From: Lumnitzera littorea
Taxonomy: Eukaryota > Streptophyta > Magnoliopsida > Myrtales > Combretaceae
Assembly: GCA_024138015.1 (NCBI GenBank)
Contig: JAMXBB010000003.1
Span: 36,197,832-36,261,831 of the forward strand
DNA: 64,000 nucleotides
Direction: 5' to 3'
In this document: positions 13,008 to 25,494 of the stretch, one piece after another
How the letters are laid out: every line of letters starts with the position of its first letter
Numbering within the stretch: the stretch's first letter is position 1
Notes under the pieces: model-generated
The model's database searches: none
Seen by the model: the letters and a program-made list of their open reading frames with translations, nothing else
Told to the model about the DNA's origin: nothing
Made by a program: the position numbers and the translations under genes

Positions 13008-13019
13008 CCCAACATGCTC

Positions 13020-16000
13020 CTTGATTATACAAATCTATCAAGTTTTAATGGTTTAGTCATAATATTAGCTAATTGGTCCTTTATCTTACAGTCCTCTAGC
13101 TTCAACATGTCTTTGTTTACTTGGTCTCTCAAAAAGTGAAACCTGGTCTCAATATGTTTGCTTCTTCCTTAAGCTACTAAGTGTTTCACCAAGTTTATAG
13201 TAGATTTATTATCAATCTTTAATGTAAAAGGTTCAAAACTTCAACACCCATTTGATATAACAATATCTCTAAACACATACTTTGACATGTTCTTACATAT
13301 GTTGACACATATTCTACCTCACAAGAAGAAAGTGCAACTATTGTTTGTTCCTTGGAGCTCCACATAAAAGAAGCATTCTGATTTTGAAAAACATTACTCG
13401 AATTGCTTATTCTATCAACTCATCACCACACCAATTAGAATCTGGGAACCCAATCACTTGATCTTTACCACTCATTTTATCATTTCGATATAGTAAACCA
13501 TAGTCTAAAATTCCTTTCACATACCTTATGATTTTCTTAGCTACAATTAAATATGAGACATTAGGAATATCCATACACCTACTAATTAATCCAACTCCAA
13601 ATGCAAGTTAGGTCTTGTGTTACATGACTATCTCAACAATCCAAAGATTTGTTTATATAATGTTGCATCTAGTGCTCTACCATTTTGATCATCCTTTTTA
13701 AGCTTTAAAACCACAATCTACTAGAGTTGAAACATTAGTACACTTAATCATTTCAAACCTTTTCAAAATATCATAAGCATACTTCCTTTGATATATAAAT
13801 ACTCTATGTTTTACTCTCTCAATCTCTAAACCAAGAAAGTAAGATAACACTGCCAATCAGACATCAACTCTCTCTTCATCATATATTTAAAATCACTAAT
13901 TTCTACCTCATTACTTCTAATCACTAGCAAATCATCTACATATGGATATATAATCAACAAATTGATACCCTTAACTTCTTTAACATATAAACCATGTTCA
14001 TTTGCACACCTTTCAAGCTCCTGGTGCAACAAAAAGAATCAATCCTCTTATTCCAAGTTCTAAGAGCTTGTTTCAAATCATATAAGACCTTTTCCAACTT
14101 GTACACTTTATTCTCACCCTTTGTAATCTCAAAACCAAGTGGTTGTTACACATACACTTCTTCCTTTAATGGCCCACTTAAGAAGCTGGCCTCACATATA
14201 GTTAGTATATAGACCAACCTTTATAGCTTGCAATGGAAATCACTAATCTGATTGTTTCAATCCTTACCATTGGTGCAAACATCTCTTGATAGTCCAAGCT
14301 AGCTTTTTGTAAATTTCCTTTTGTTACTAATTAAACTTTATGCTTTGCTACTAACCCATTTGGTTAACTTTGTTTTGGACTTCTTTTGATCAGGTAAATT
14401 AACCAATTCCTAGGTTTGATTCTTCTCTACTACTTTCAACTCTTTCATGCCAACTACCCACTTTCTATCATTGGTAGCTTCTTCAAAACTAACTAGTTCA
14501 ACATTAGCAAGCTAAGCTAAATGAACCAAATCAAACTTAGATGTAATAGCATTATTTAGAAGCACTTCATAATTATTGAACCTCTATGGAAGTTGTTTAG
14601 GCTTTTAAGAACTTGCTATGACTTTAGCTTATTCTCATAATGTGTAACCGGTATAGTTTCTGAGATTGATTTAGGTGCATTTTCTAACCCTTCTATATTA
14701 ATAGGCAAAACAATAGCATTTTTCAAGGCACTACCTACCAATTCCAACCTTTCGACTCATCAAATTTTACATCCCTATTGATAATAACTTCATTAGTATT
14801 TGGATTATAAAGCTCCTATTGGGTGATAACCTAAGAACACGACTTATTCACTCTTAACATCCAACTTCTTCCTTTCCTCATTAGGTATATGACGAAAGCA
14901 CAAAGACCCAAAAACTTTGAAGTGAGTCACACTTGGTTTCTTCCTAGACTATACTTCCTATGGTTTACAATTGACCAATCTCCTTATTAGATATTTATTT
15001 TAAATATAAGTTGAAGTGGCAATAGCTTCACCCTAAAACCGATGTGGCATGCCTCTACTCTTCAACTCCTTACCATGTCTAACACTATTCTATTACTCCT
15101 CTTAACTACTCATGTTGAGGAGTAAACGGAGACGTCATCTTATGAATTATACCATTTGCTCACAAAACAATCGGAATTCATGCGGGTTATATTCACCCCC
15201 TCCATTGGTTCTCAAATATTTGATCACTTTGCCACTATATTTCTCAACCCACTTTATTTCTAAACCGTTGCCTTAAATTTATTAAACACCTCAAGTACCT
15301 GACTCTTTCTTTGAATTAGATAAATCCACATCACTATAGTCATCAATAAAAGAAACAAAAATATTTATATTTGTTACATCAAAAAGCAGCAATTTCTACA
15401 AGTCCGTACACATTAGAGTACACACCATATGTTTTTGTGGAGGCTTAAGTCTTAAAAGCATCATGTGGCTATTTATTCACTTGACAACCATCACATAACT
15501 TCCTTTGCTGTTGAATCTTTGGAAGTCCACTCACTATGTTGTTATGTTACAATTGCATGCATAAGGAGTAAAAAATTTAGATGTCCATATATGAGATGCT
15601 AAAGCCAACTTTCATCCTTGATTATAGCTATTAACATTGGTACTCAACTGCTTATATATTAATTGTAAATTTTCTATTCTTAAACAATGGTGACTTTAAG
15701 ATTAGCCTCCTATTCTTGTCAAACATACACAGAAACTTATTTTCCATCTTCATTATATATCCTTTCTCTAATAATTGCTCAAGATTCAACAAGTTACTCT
15801 TCATATTAGAAACATAAAGTACATTAGAAATATAGGAGTGTTAGCCATACTTTTGCTTGATACAAATCCATCCAACTCCTTCTACCCTTTAAATGCTGTT
15901 ATCTATGAATTTCACTTTGCTCTTAATACTCTCATCAAGATCCACAAATCACTCTTTCTTTCCAATCATATGATTCGAGCAACCCATGTCCAAATACCAA

Positions 16001-17000
16001 GAATTGGCACCCTAAATTTCTAATGTAGTGGTAGCCATCAAAAGTACATGATCCAAGTTATTATCTCCTTCTTGTGCAAAACCAACCATCTCTTCATCAT
16101 CTTGATTGTCACTCCATCATTTCTACATTTGTCTATAAAATTGCCATATGTTTTACCCCAGTACCATTGTATAATGTGCTTATCAAATCTCTTTCTTGTT
16201 CCTCTACCGTGTCCTCCTCTTTTAGGATTATTTTCAACTCGAATATAATTAGGGTTTCTACTTTCTTGATCTTGACTTGAAGCCCCAACTACTCTTCCTC
16301 TGTCTCTAAATCTTTCGTGACCTCTACCTCTCTTATCTTTACCATTTTTTGATGTTTGCCTTCATGTAATTTGTGCTTGTAAGGCTTCGTCAATTGTCTT
16401 GTCTATATTTTTGACATTCATCAATTGTTCGTGTGCTTCCAAAGAACTTTGCAATTCGTTGAGAGTCATTTTATCAATATCTTTAGCCTCTTCAATTACA
16501 ACCATCACATGATAAAATCTTGAGGTTAGTAAGTGAAAAATCTTCTCAACAATCTATCATAGTCTCACAATTCATCTACATTGGTTAGTGAGAATTATCA
16601 CTCTATTGGAAAATTCCACTACACTTTCTTTACAGTCCATTTTGAGAAGTACATATTGCCTTCGTAGGGTTTGTAAGTGCACCTTCTTTAACTTGTCAGC
16701 ACTCTTACAACACTTTTCTAAAATATCCCAAGCCTCCTTTCATGAGGTTGTTAAAGAAATCTTTTTAAAATTTACTAAATCTACACATTGATGAATGTAG
16801 AACAAGGCCTTATAGTTCAAACTCTTGATGCATTAGTCGTTTCGCATTGGTCAAATTTTCTCCAATTCTTGGATACCATTATTAATGATCCTTAATACAT
16901 CTTGAAAGTTGAAGATTACCCTCATTTGAATGTACCACTTATTATAATTCTTTCATTTAGCACTGGTAAGGATGCTAAAATGTTGCCATTTGAGGTCGCT
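13020..17000 (-). pseudogene. Copia 1 gag-pol polyprotein, broken
   Basis: Minus-strand translation gives, in order, a copia gag (about 16980-16400; ILEKCCKSADKLKK-like and KKVHLQTLRR-like text), a protease motif NSWYLDMGCSNHMIG (about 16005-15961), integrase (about 15700-14700), RT with IIYPYVDDLLVIRSN (about 13950-13900), and the RNase H end SKHIETRFHFLRDQVNK followed by IMTKPL (about 13170-13040). The protease has D-M-G where D-[ST]-G is expected. In integrase the usual RTDNGGEY reads RTNGGGEY, so the second catalytic Asp appears lost. Stops are frequent. The YVDD polymerase box is intact. Confidence 0.8.
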
Positions 17001-17034
17001 ATGACTACGTACATATAAATTAAGAAAATAACAA

Positions 17035-17049
17035 GGCTCTAATACCAAT
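17035..17049 (-). other. Primer-binding site of copia 1 (initiator Met tRNA type)
   Basis: The minus strand reads ATTGGTATTAGAGCC directly after the 5' LTR; the canonical site is TGGTATCAGAGC. The single C-to-T difference fits methylation-type decay. Confidence 0.75.
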
Positions 17050-17050
17050 C

Positions 17051-17433
17051 TGTTAGAACAAACTAGGTTAACATACTTTCTGATTCAATTTCAGCATCTC
17101 TCACTGACATATGCACTTAAGAAAATGAATAATGAACATCTCACCAATACATTCACTTAGGAACATGAATAACGAACAAAACATAAATCTTAAAGAAATA
17201 CTTTCACTCTTGTGTTTATCACTTTTATTCATTAAATGTTAATGTGTTTACACACTTGCTTGCACTTTTTTTTTTCACCCCTATCTTTTAATTTTCACTC
17301 ACTCTTTTAAATCACAACACAAAACTATTTATATATGTAATTATTCAACTAACTTTAACCATCACACTCTCACCACCATTGAATCACCATGGATGCTAAT
17401 TACTAACCTTATCTAGCATCTAAATTATATACA
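17051..17433 (-). repeat. 5' LTR of copia 1
   Basis: Counterpart of 12663-13007. Its inner end abuts the primer-binding site. The outer end is ragged: it aligns up to ATTATATACA, and the first bases of the LTR differ from the other copy. Confidence 0.7.
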
Positions 17434-17439
17434 TGAGTT

Positions 17440-18369
17440 TCATATAAATTAGAAAATAAGATGTAGATAATATTGTATTATTTATTATTAAACAATTAAT
17501 AAAAGGTTCACCTATAGAAGGATGGATGTACATTTTGTTTTGGTACGAGAAAATAACTATGAAGGGAAGAATCTTCAGGTAATGAAGGGAAGAATGAAAA
17601 AAAAAAATCTTAATCATTACTAAAATAGAATGAAGTATAATATGAAATTGCTAATACACCCATAAAAAAAATAGGAAAATGAAAATATTAGATAAATATT
17701 GGGAATCTTTTTTTATTATTATTATTCATTTTCCTTCCCTTTTCACTTTGATTTGGAGCCATAAAATCTAATGTGACTAAAGGGAAAAGTTTTTTTCCTC
17801 TTAAGTTCATTATTCTAATTTTCATTTCCTTTTTCAAATAAGAGAAAATTATCTTAAATATAGTAGTTTTTGTACACCTTCTTCTCTAATTCTAAACTTG
17901 AAGTTAATTTTAGCCAAGTGAAGAGTGTAGTATAATTCTTGCGTATTCGTAAGTGTAGACTTTCGTCTTCTAAGAAAAGAAAAAATAAGAGAAAAAAGGT
18001 AGAAGAAAAGAACCAAGATAGGACCTTGCTTCCTTATTTTGCTACCAAAGGACAATAAACATATGCACATCTGTGCAAGGGTCTTTACACAAATAAATAT
18101 AAATTCATTCGACGACTTGGATGATTATGAGTATATTGATAGTTTTGAATCTTTTGGAAAAATATGCACTTTTAAATCTTTATATATACGATGTTATTAG
18201 TATGGTATTAAAAGACCATATGAAAAAGATTTTGCTTATCCTTATTAATTGAATATCCATGCCTTTAATTATTTATATATTTTTTTATTAAATATGCTTA
18301 ATTTATAGGGAGTACTCATTAAGAAAATATTTGGATATTATAATACATACTGATACATTATATGATAAT
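17440..18369. other. AT-rich intergenic DNA
   Basis: No coding sequence was recognised. Short minus-strand frames here have no family signature. Confidence 0.4.
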
Positions 18370-20905
18370 AATTTTATTAAATGAAATTTTGGAATTTTAA
18401 ATTATGTTAGGGATAAATGAGTAACTTTATTGTATATGATATCTGCCCATACTATGCTTAGACAGAGGTCTCTAAGCTCACGACCTATTTGGAACATGAT
18501 TGGCAAGGTTATTAATAAAAAATAAAAATTAAGTTAATAATCTATAAAAAATAACTTTAAAAACTGTGAATGAGTTTATAGTAGTTTAAAAAACTTGAAA
18601 TACATTACGGAAATAAAACTTAAGATATTAAGTTCTTTTCAATAAAAAATTTCTTAATACATAACCTAAAATGTATAGAAGAAGAATAATAAAAATTGAG
18701 ATCTAATCATTTTTTTATTATTTTATTTGGAAAAAGAGATTAATTGAATAGAAACCAAACCATTTAACTTGTTTTGAGTTATTGACAACATAATTTGAAA
18801 TAAGGGACTAAGCAATAGAGAAAGGGGGAAAAATTGGAATAGGATAGAGATGATGATTTTGTATCCTAGCAATCGATGAGCTTATAGAATCCTAGTTGTA
18901 TTTTTTATTTTTTAACCCATTTAAATTAGATAAGTAGAAATAGTAAACTTGGTTAAAAACATAAGTTTTTGGCAAGCTTAACATGTAAACTTACGATCCA
19001 TTGTTTATATAAAGATAATTTTATGTTGGAGCCAATTCAAAAGAGTTTCCTAAAATCGTAAAACCCTAAAATTGTGCAGATATAGTTGTAATTTGGATAG
19101 CTATGATAAGCCAAGCCTTTATAGGCCTAATATGACCTCTAAGGTTCGTGTGAGTTACCTGTAGCCTAACTACCTATAGCAAGACTCAAGTCAAGTGTTT
19201 AAGAGCTTTACCAACCTCTCTATAGACCATATTGAGTTAATAGTTACAAGTTCAACTTGACTAGAATGAAGGCCTATAAGCTTCTCAACTCTTGGGCCTT
19301 GCCCAAGATTTAAATAGAAACTATAAGGGAATAGCTTAGTAAATAAGATAAGTTAACAATTTACACTAGGTATGTCTTACAAAATGTGGAGTATATCTCA
19401 AAGCATTGATCCCCTTCCTAAAATGGCTCAACTAGTCCCATATAAATAGAGGACTTGACCTCCTGGCAATAGATCTTAAATTTGACACACTTTTACTCTT
19501 TATATTCTCTCCTTCTATACTCTTACTAACTTCGACAATCAAGTAACTATGCTAGAGTACCCTCAAATACCCCTTTTGCTTAATTTTTCTTATTTTGCAA
19601 GTGATTTGTGACCACTCCAAGATTAAGAAATAGTAGATATCTATTTGTATATCTTACTCAACTAGGTAGGTCTAATATCACTACTGAGGGTTATATGATA
19701 GGTTTTGGGCCGTCATTTTTCGAAACTTGCTTTATAGGTGTGGGTATAGATATGATGTCTTCATACTTTGTATCCACTTTACAACTTGTACTCTAAGGTA
19801 TATAGAGTACGTGTTCAAGGATAGGTTGTACTAATCTTATAAAATTAATTAAAAAATATAATATATATTAATGAATGAAAAAAAAAGTTTTATATTTTCT
19901 TCAATAAAAAAATCTAAAATAATAAAAACAATATTATATTAATGTTAAGAAGAAGTGGCTCAATTGTAGTATAAATCCTAATCCTAAAGAACAATTGAAA
20001 CCTTAAAATAGTAACTTTAGAGATTAAGAGGGAATATTCAATGTCAGTTCTAAAAAACTTGTACCATATTTTTTTTAGTGTATACACCCTCATGCATTTG
20101 TCATTTAATGGTTTTACTAATAAAAGACACCTTTTATCATTGAGGTGCCATGCAATATGAAAAGTAATTTTTTAGCATGAAAAATAATATAAAAGAATTT
20201 GTTACAGCAAAAAAAAAAAAAAAAAAAAAAAGAAGAAGAAAGGAAAAATGTTTGAGTGGAAAAGATTATGACAAGATTTGCTATCACAAGATATCCTATA
20301 AGTTCTATAAAGTTTGCTCCAAGACGATTTCATGGTGCCACAAAATAAGTTACGATTTCAATAAATTGAGAATTGGTACCTACACGGTAAAGCACAAGTA
20401 GGATTTAATACTTACCAATCCTACACCTGTTTATCCTTATTTGTACTACCTTCTTGATTTATAGTGGGTTTTCACCAACATATTTGGTGTAGGAATGAGC
20501 TCTCACGAGCCTCATTTTGTTCTTATATTGAGTGGAATATCCTAGAGATAATATAAGGCTATAAACCAAGAAATATCATTTGATAACTTCTATTATTATT
20601 ATTTTGAAATCTCAATAATTAGTGCCTCTGAATAAGTCAAGTTTCAAGGAATTATATAAAAGCTGTGGATTTGTAAGTCCATCAAGCAGTCAATAAAGCC
20701 TAGAGAAAATTTATTTTATATATAAATTGTAGTTGTTGTGTTTAGCCAAACTACACCCACTCATAGAAATGGAAAGTCCTACACGATCCAAATGACATTT
20801 CGGAAGTTGCATGTAGTACTTCTTATGTCACATATTTGCAAGTTGAGCAAGTGCCCGGCACGTAATTACCTGTTCAAAACAGCAATTTAGGCGTGATTTC
20901 TTTTA
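18370..20905. repeat. Duplicated block, copy 2 (with a ~1.3 kb insertion)
   Basis: It is colinear with 10540-11820. Matching parts lie at 18370-18470, 19830-20160 and 20525-20905. The last of these shares ATTTGATAACTTCT, TTTTGAAATCTCAATAATTAGTGCC, TATATAAAAGCT and CCATCAAGCAGTCAATAAAGCCTA with copy 1. Sequence at about 18470-19820 is absent from copy 1 and includes an LTR-like promoter segment. A poly-A tract lies at 20209-20231. The intervening copia 1 element separates the copies. Confidence 0.6.
19024..19800 (+). repeat. Probable LTR remnant with a TATA box
   Basis: The segment begins TGTTGGAGCCAATTC and carries CCATATAAATAGAGGACTTG (TATA box 19441-19448), followed by a pyrimidine-rich stretch typical of LTR U3/R regions. 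It lies wholly within the part of copy 2 that is missing from copy 1, so it probably arrived as an insertion. No partner LTR and no clear target duplication were found, so this is tentative. Confidence 0.35.
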
Positions 20906-21834
20906 TACATCAATCATAAATCCATACAAACCGGTAATAGTCTTGTCGTGGATGTGATATTGAATTATTGATCACATGTGAAGGTTCCTTGAAACGAATG
21001 CGAGAATCCAAGTGGCTTTATCTTGTGATAAGATACAACCATCTATTTATCTTATTATATATATGTGTGTGTTGAAAAGGTAAAAAGCAATCTTTATATA
21101 TATATATATATATATATTTCAAGATTGATGTCATATTTTGAAAAAGAAAAAAATAGGGATATATAAATGAAAGATTATTTTTACTTAAAATCATTTTACT
21201 TTAAACATTCAGTATAGGAGTCGGGACAAATTACATCATCTAGACAATTCAAACTTGTACATATTTAGAATTGTCGTAAAAAGAACTATATGAACCAACC
21301 ACACGAAAAATTTAGTTATTTGGCAAATAGTTCAAATTACAGTTTGATTTAGTCTCTCTAAGTGGTTTATGGTTAATACAGATTTAGGTGTGTCATTCAA
21401 TCAACATTATTAGACCAAAGCAAAGCATTTTCCATATCTTAAAATACGGGTGTATACAACAACTCTGGTTGTTATCCTAATTCGAGGCCAGCACAGTGTC
21501 TATTGGTTAAAAGTTATAACCTTATGTCTTTAAGATAGAAGCCTAGCACTTCTCATTCTACTCTTCTCACTAAATTTTTCCTTTACCAATAGAATTGATT
21601 GCATTTGTTGATTCTCTCAAGCTTCAAGTATCGTTCACACTTCTTTCTTTGGATAAAGTTTCCTGTTCTTAGATAATGACCTCGTCCATGTTCGTAAAAT
21701 AAGGATACCATTGAATACTAGCTAGTAAGGTGAATTGATTATCTATTTGAAATAGAACAATAACTTAGGTATATATGTATTGTATTACAAGTAGTTAACA
21801 CTAGAAATATAACCTTGTTTGTTGATACCAATTC
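20906..21834. other. Unassigned AT-rich DNA with TA microsatellites
   Basis: It contains TA and TG runs around 21055-21075 and 21100-21117. No reading frame with a recognisable product was found. Confidence 0.4.
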
Positions 21835-22062
21835 ATTATGGACACAAAGCAAGAAATGAATCAAACTTAATAAGCAATAGAATGAAAAATAAAAGAGAGA
21901 AGAAGATGCAAACAATAACTTCACGTAGATACTCAAATTATGGGTTCAAAAGAGCAATGCCCAAAGAAGGGGTGGCCATTTACTACATTTATAAAAGAGT
22001 ACACACATAATAGTGTTACAATCTTAACCAAAGGATAACCAAATCCATACATAAACTATCTA

Positions 22063-22098
<36 letters not shown>

Positions 22099-22477
22099 CC
22101 TATGCATGCAAACTCTTATATTCATTAGTCAATGGACTCACTTAAAATCAAGGGACTCTTTATAGGATTCTTTCAACCTAACTCACTTAAAAAATGAAAA
22201 ATGAAAAAACCTAAACACCTTACAAGGGGGACTAAGCCAACAATGAAGTACCCTAAACACATTAAGTTAATTAATATATTAATTAAGAGATATTCAAATT
22301 TAGGTTTTGACAACTAAAGAAATCTCTTAATGTGTAAATAAACCTTAAAGAAGTTTAGGATAGTGTTTAGACACAACAAAATCCTAATTAGATCATTAGG
22401 GTTATTTTTAAGAAAGTTGGTAACACACTTATGGTATGTCATCCTTACTAGATCCATAGAGGGTTTTATGCTCCAAC
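21835..22477 (-). repeat. Probable copia-type LTR, minus strand
   Basis: On the minus strand the segment starts TGTTGGAGCATAAAACCC (22477 down) and contains CCTATAAAGAGTCC (TATA box near 22165-22158). It then has a CT microsatellite (22068-22095) and ends next to TTGGTATCAAC (21834-21824), which resembles a tRNA-Met primer-binding site. Just outside its start the minus strand reads ACAGGGGGTT, like a polypurine tract. Both a PBS-like and a PPT-like sequence flank the same LTR. It may be a solo or truncated LTR with one of these matches due to chance. Confidence 0.4.
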
Positions 22478-24148
22478 AAACCCCCTGTTAATCCCCTATG
22501 TTGTCACCCCTCTTAAAACTTAGCCCTATTTCACTTTTTAGAATACTCTTAAAGGTAAAACCCTAAACCATAACTTAAAACCCTAAATTCTTAAGCTTAA
22601 TCCCTAATTTTAACTTTGTCTACTTACTATTGAGTTATGGTGTATAAGATGTTTTGAAGATCAATAGGCATCTTAAGGGCTTTGGAGGGATTGTAAGTGA
22701 ACCACAAGGGTATTACAACTAAGCTTTGAATTCAATTATCAAATTTAAGATGAATTTTTAGTATAATCACTTTTGATGGGTTAATGGAATTTTGAGCAAA
22801 ACATCATCTTGGGAGGTCCTTGGAGAACACTAGGGGTTAGGCTTTACTTATGCTTCATCGAGGTAAATACTAATCTTTAGCTCAAAAGTAGTCTACAAGG
22901 TGTTTTAATTATTTAAATGGGTAGTTTATGATGCTTAGTATGATGGAAAGATGTTATGAAGTTCTTAAATGGGTGTGTAATGCTCTATGTGTGTCACTAA
23001 ATGTATGATCGAATGAATAGATGTAGATCATGATGCAGAGTATGGTTGAATGATGTTGGGATTTAATATATTAAAAGGGTTAATCAATTAATGTGCTTGC
23101 CTAGGAATAGGAAGATCTAATTTAGGTGATCCCACATAATCATTCACTTTAGGAAAAAGGGGGTTTTTATTGAGCTGAATCAGTTGAAGCAGTAAACCAA
23201 TTGATGAACTCGACATATGCAACACCAATTAGAACACTAGCATAATTACAACAACAATTAATAATCTAATCAGTTGGTTCTTGTTTGTATGTTGGACATC
23301 TAAATTATTTGATTTAGCTTAGTTTTAGCTTTTAGATTACCTCTTATCGATTTACCTAGTTATAAATAGAACCAATATAATTGGGAACTAGTATATTACT
23401 CTCTATGGAATATGACTTTGATACACCAACTATATTACTTGCTCAATTTGGTATTCCTGTTAATAGATTTCTCTCTTAAATGATCCAGATAAAAATCGTC
23501 TAGCTTTAGTAATTCAACAAGTGTAAGTAATGTCGTAAAACTACTATAGCTCATAAATTTGCTTGAATGTTTGTAAAATTAAATTATTACTAATTTGGTG
23601 TCAATTACACTGACCTATTAAATACTTCCTCATTTCATTAAAAGTTCTTAAATTCTCTTTGAATGCTGTACATTTGGTTCAACTTCCTAAAGTTACAGTA
23701 TACTTGTAACGTAAATTTATAAATTTAAATCCAAAAAAATTAAATTCAAAATAATAATAATAATAATAGTAACTATAGTGTCATTCTTTTAGACATAATT
23801 CTGCTTGGTCTTTAAAATTGTTATTAAGTTTGTAAATTTACTCTCAAAATCATGATATTACGTAAGGTTCCTAAATTGGCTTTAGTTCGTAACACAGATG
23901 CAACGTTCATAGAATACCTCCTAAGTACATGAAAGCACTTAAATGCTCATATATCTCCCCTTTTTTTTTCTTTTTTCTTTTTTTATAATTACAATAGAGG
24001 ATAGAAGATTCAAACTTAGTTCATTCCAATTAGAGACTAGGATCAATGTCCTTATGTCATAAGGACCTTGACTATATTTCTACTTTTATATGTAATAAAA
24101 GTTACATGTTTGTAAATTTGACCAAAATTGTGTAAAACCCCTTAAATT
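22478..24148. other. Unassigned AT-rich DNA left of copia 2
   Basis: No gene was recognised. A promoter-like GTTATAAATAGAACC lies at about 23360. From about 23600 the sequence consists of loosely repeated words such as TTGTAAATTT and TTCGTAA that resume beyond copia 2 at 28650. Confidence 0.4.
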
Positions 24149-24374
24149 TGATAAGTTGTGATATCTACGTGTGTAGTCCTTTATACTGACACCTATTTAT
24201 TTCTGATTTGTTAGTCTTTTAGTTAATTATAACTATATTTCATATTGTATAAATAGCTTTAGTTTTCATTGATCAATAAAGCGAATTACTTTTAGCCTTC
24301 ATCATACTCATATAGCTTCTACTGCTATCATATGGATTTTATTGTATTACAACAGAATTTGCTAGAATTTGTCA
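24149..24374 (+). repeat. 5' LTR of copia 2
   Basis: It is 226 bp long and closely similar to 28388-28613. It contains a TATA box in CATATTGTATAAATAGCTT (about 24241-24259). Confidence 0.9.
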
Positions 24375-24389
24375 TGGTATTAAAGTAGG
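24375..24389 (+). other. Primer-binding site of copia 2
   Basis: TGGTATTAAAGTAGG directly follows the LTR. It matches the initiator-Met type TGGTATCAGAGCAGG with three transition-type differences. Confidence 0.8.
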
Positions 24390-24486
24390 TTTCATCTACA
24401 CTTTCTTGATCTACTGCATCACTTGTTGCATTTAACAATTTCATTGTTGATTATTTGATTTGTATATGACTCTTTGTCTGGTGAAT

Positions 24487-25392
24487 ATGAATAATAATCT
24501 AGAATTAGTGACTAGTGATCCCTATTTCCTTTTTGGTTCTGATCATCCTTAAATGTGTATTGGTAATATCATCTTTAACGGCAATAATTACATTCTATGG
24601 AGCAAATCTATGAAGTTAGGGTTAGAAGTAAGGGTTAAGTCCGTATTTATTGATGGTTCGATTACTAGACTTGATGATGATTATAATGATTTGAATAAGT
24701 GGATTAGGGCGAACTATATGGTTCAGTGTTGGTTACTTAACTCAATGACTAATGATTTGTCGCAAAATTTTTTATATACACAATCTACATTTCAGTCGTG
24801 GAAGGAGATCAAGGAGCAATACGGAGTTGCGAGTGGTTCGTTAATATTCTAACTGCAATATGAGATTAGTAATGTGCGACAGGGAAATCATGCTGTTAAT
24901 GTGTATTACAATAAATTGCGTAAGTATTAGGATGAGTTACATGAATTGTATTCATTTCCAAGGTGTGAGTGTGATCGAATGGACTACTATACATGTGCTT
25001 TAAAGGAAAGGATTCTTTATTTTAAGTCACATTCTAGGTTGATCTAATTCCTAATGGGTTTAAATGAAGTCTATGAAGCAGTCAGGAATCAAATTCTCTC
25101 TATGAAACCTCTACCTTTGATCAATAGAGCTTTTTACTTAGTTTAGCAAGTGGAAAAACAAAGGTAAGTGTTGGGAGTTCTAAGTTCAAATGCTGATATG
25201 ACTACTTTTTATTCAACTAAAGATAATGCTAATGAGAGGAAGAGAAAGAAAGGTTTGTTTTACATACATTACAAAACAGAAGGTCATTTGATGGATAGCT
25301 GCTTCCAATTGTTTAGATATCTAGATTGTTACAAAGGCAAGAGCATTAGAGTTAAAGGAATAACTAGTTCGGTTTCCTTAACCTTGAATTAG
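24487..25392 (+). pseudogene. Copia 2 gag region, broken
   Basis: An ATG at 24487 opens MNNNLELVTSDPYFLF, and the copia gag domain follows with IIFNGNNYILWSKSMKLGL and FIDGSITR (24565-24670). A zinc-knuckle remnant YIHYKTEGHLMDSCF (25262-25306) keeps G-H and the final C, but two cysteines of the usual C-x2-C are Tyr. In-frame stops include one at 24541 (TAA), one after SGSLIF (24850) and a TAG at about 25144 where CAG (Gln) would fit. Gag and pol would have been one polyprotein, since the frame is shared with the protease and integrase downstream. Confidence 0.8.
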
Positions 25393-25494
25393 AAACAGTC
25401 ACCTAATTCTGTTGAAACACCGTTTGATGAAGATTCTTGTAATGTTAGTTCTTTTACAAGAAATAATCAATTCATGTAAGAGTTATCTGCTAAG

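Larger units (their letters stand above)
12663..17433 (-). mobile_element. Ty1-copia element, minus strand (copia 1)
   Basis: Two related LTRs (12663-13007 and 17051-17433) flank a complete but decayed copia gag-pol on the minus strand. Next to the right LTR the minus strand reads ATTGGTATTAGAGCC (17049-17035), a near match to the initiator-Met tRNA primer-binding site TGGTATCAGAGC. Next to the left LTR it reads GGAGCATGTTGGG, the usual place of the polypurine tract. Candidate target-site duplications are TGAGG (12658-12662) and TGAGT (17434-17438), with one mismatch. Domain order on the minus strand is gag, protease, integrase, RT, RNase H, as in copia elements. Confidence 0.85.

Noticed and set aside
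20177..20401. 74-codon frame rich in lysine
   Set aside because: It begins across a poly-A tract within the duplicated block and has no counterpart in the other copy.
22548..22600. Several AAACCCTAAA words, like plant telomere repeats
   Set aside because: They are spaced irregularly and mutated, with no array. Similar single words at 62510-62580 are also isolated.
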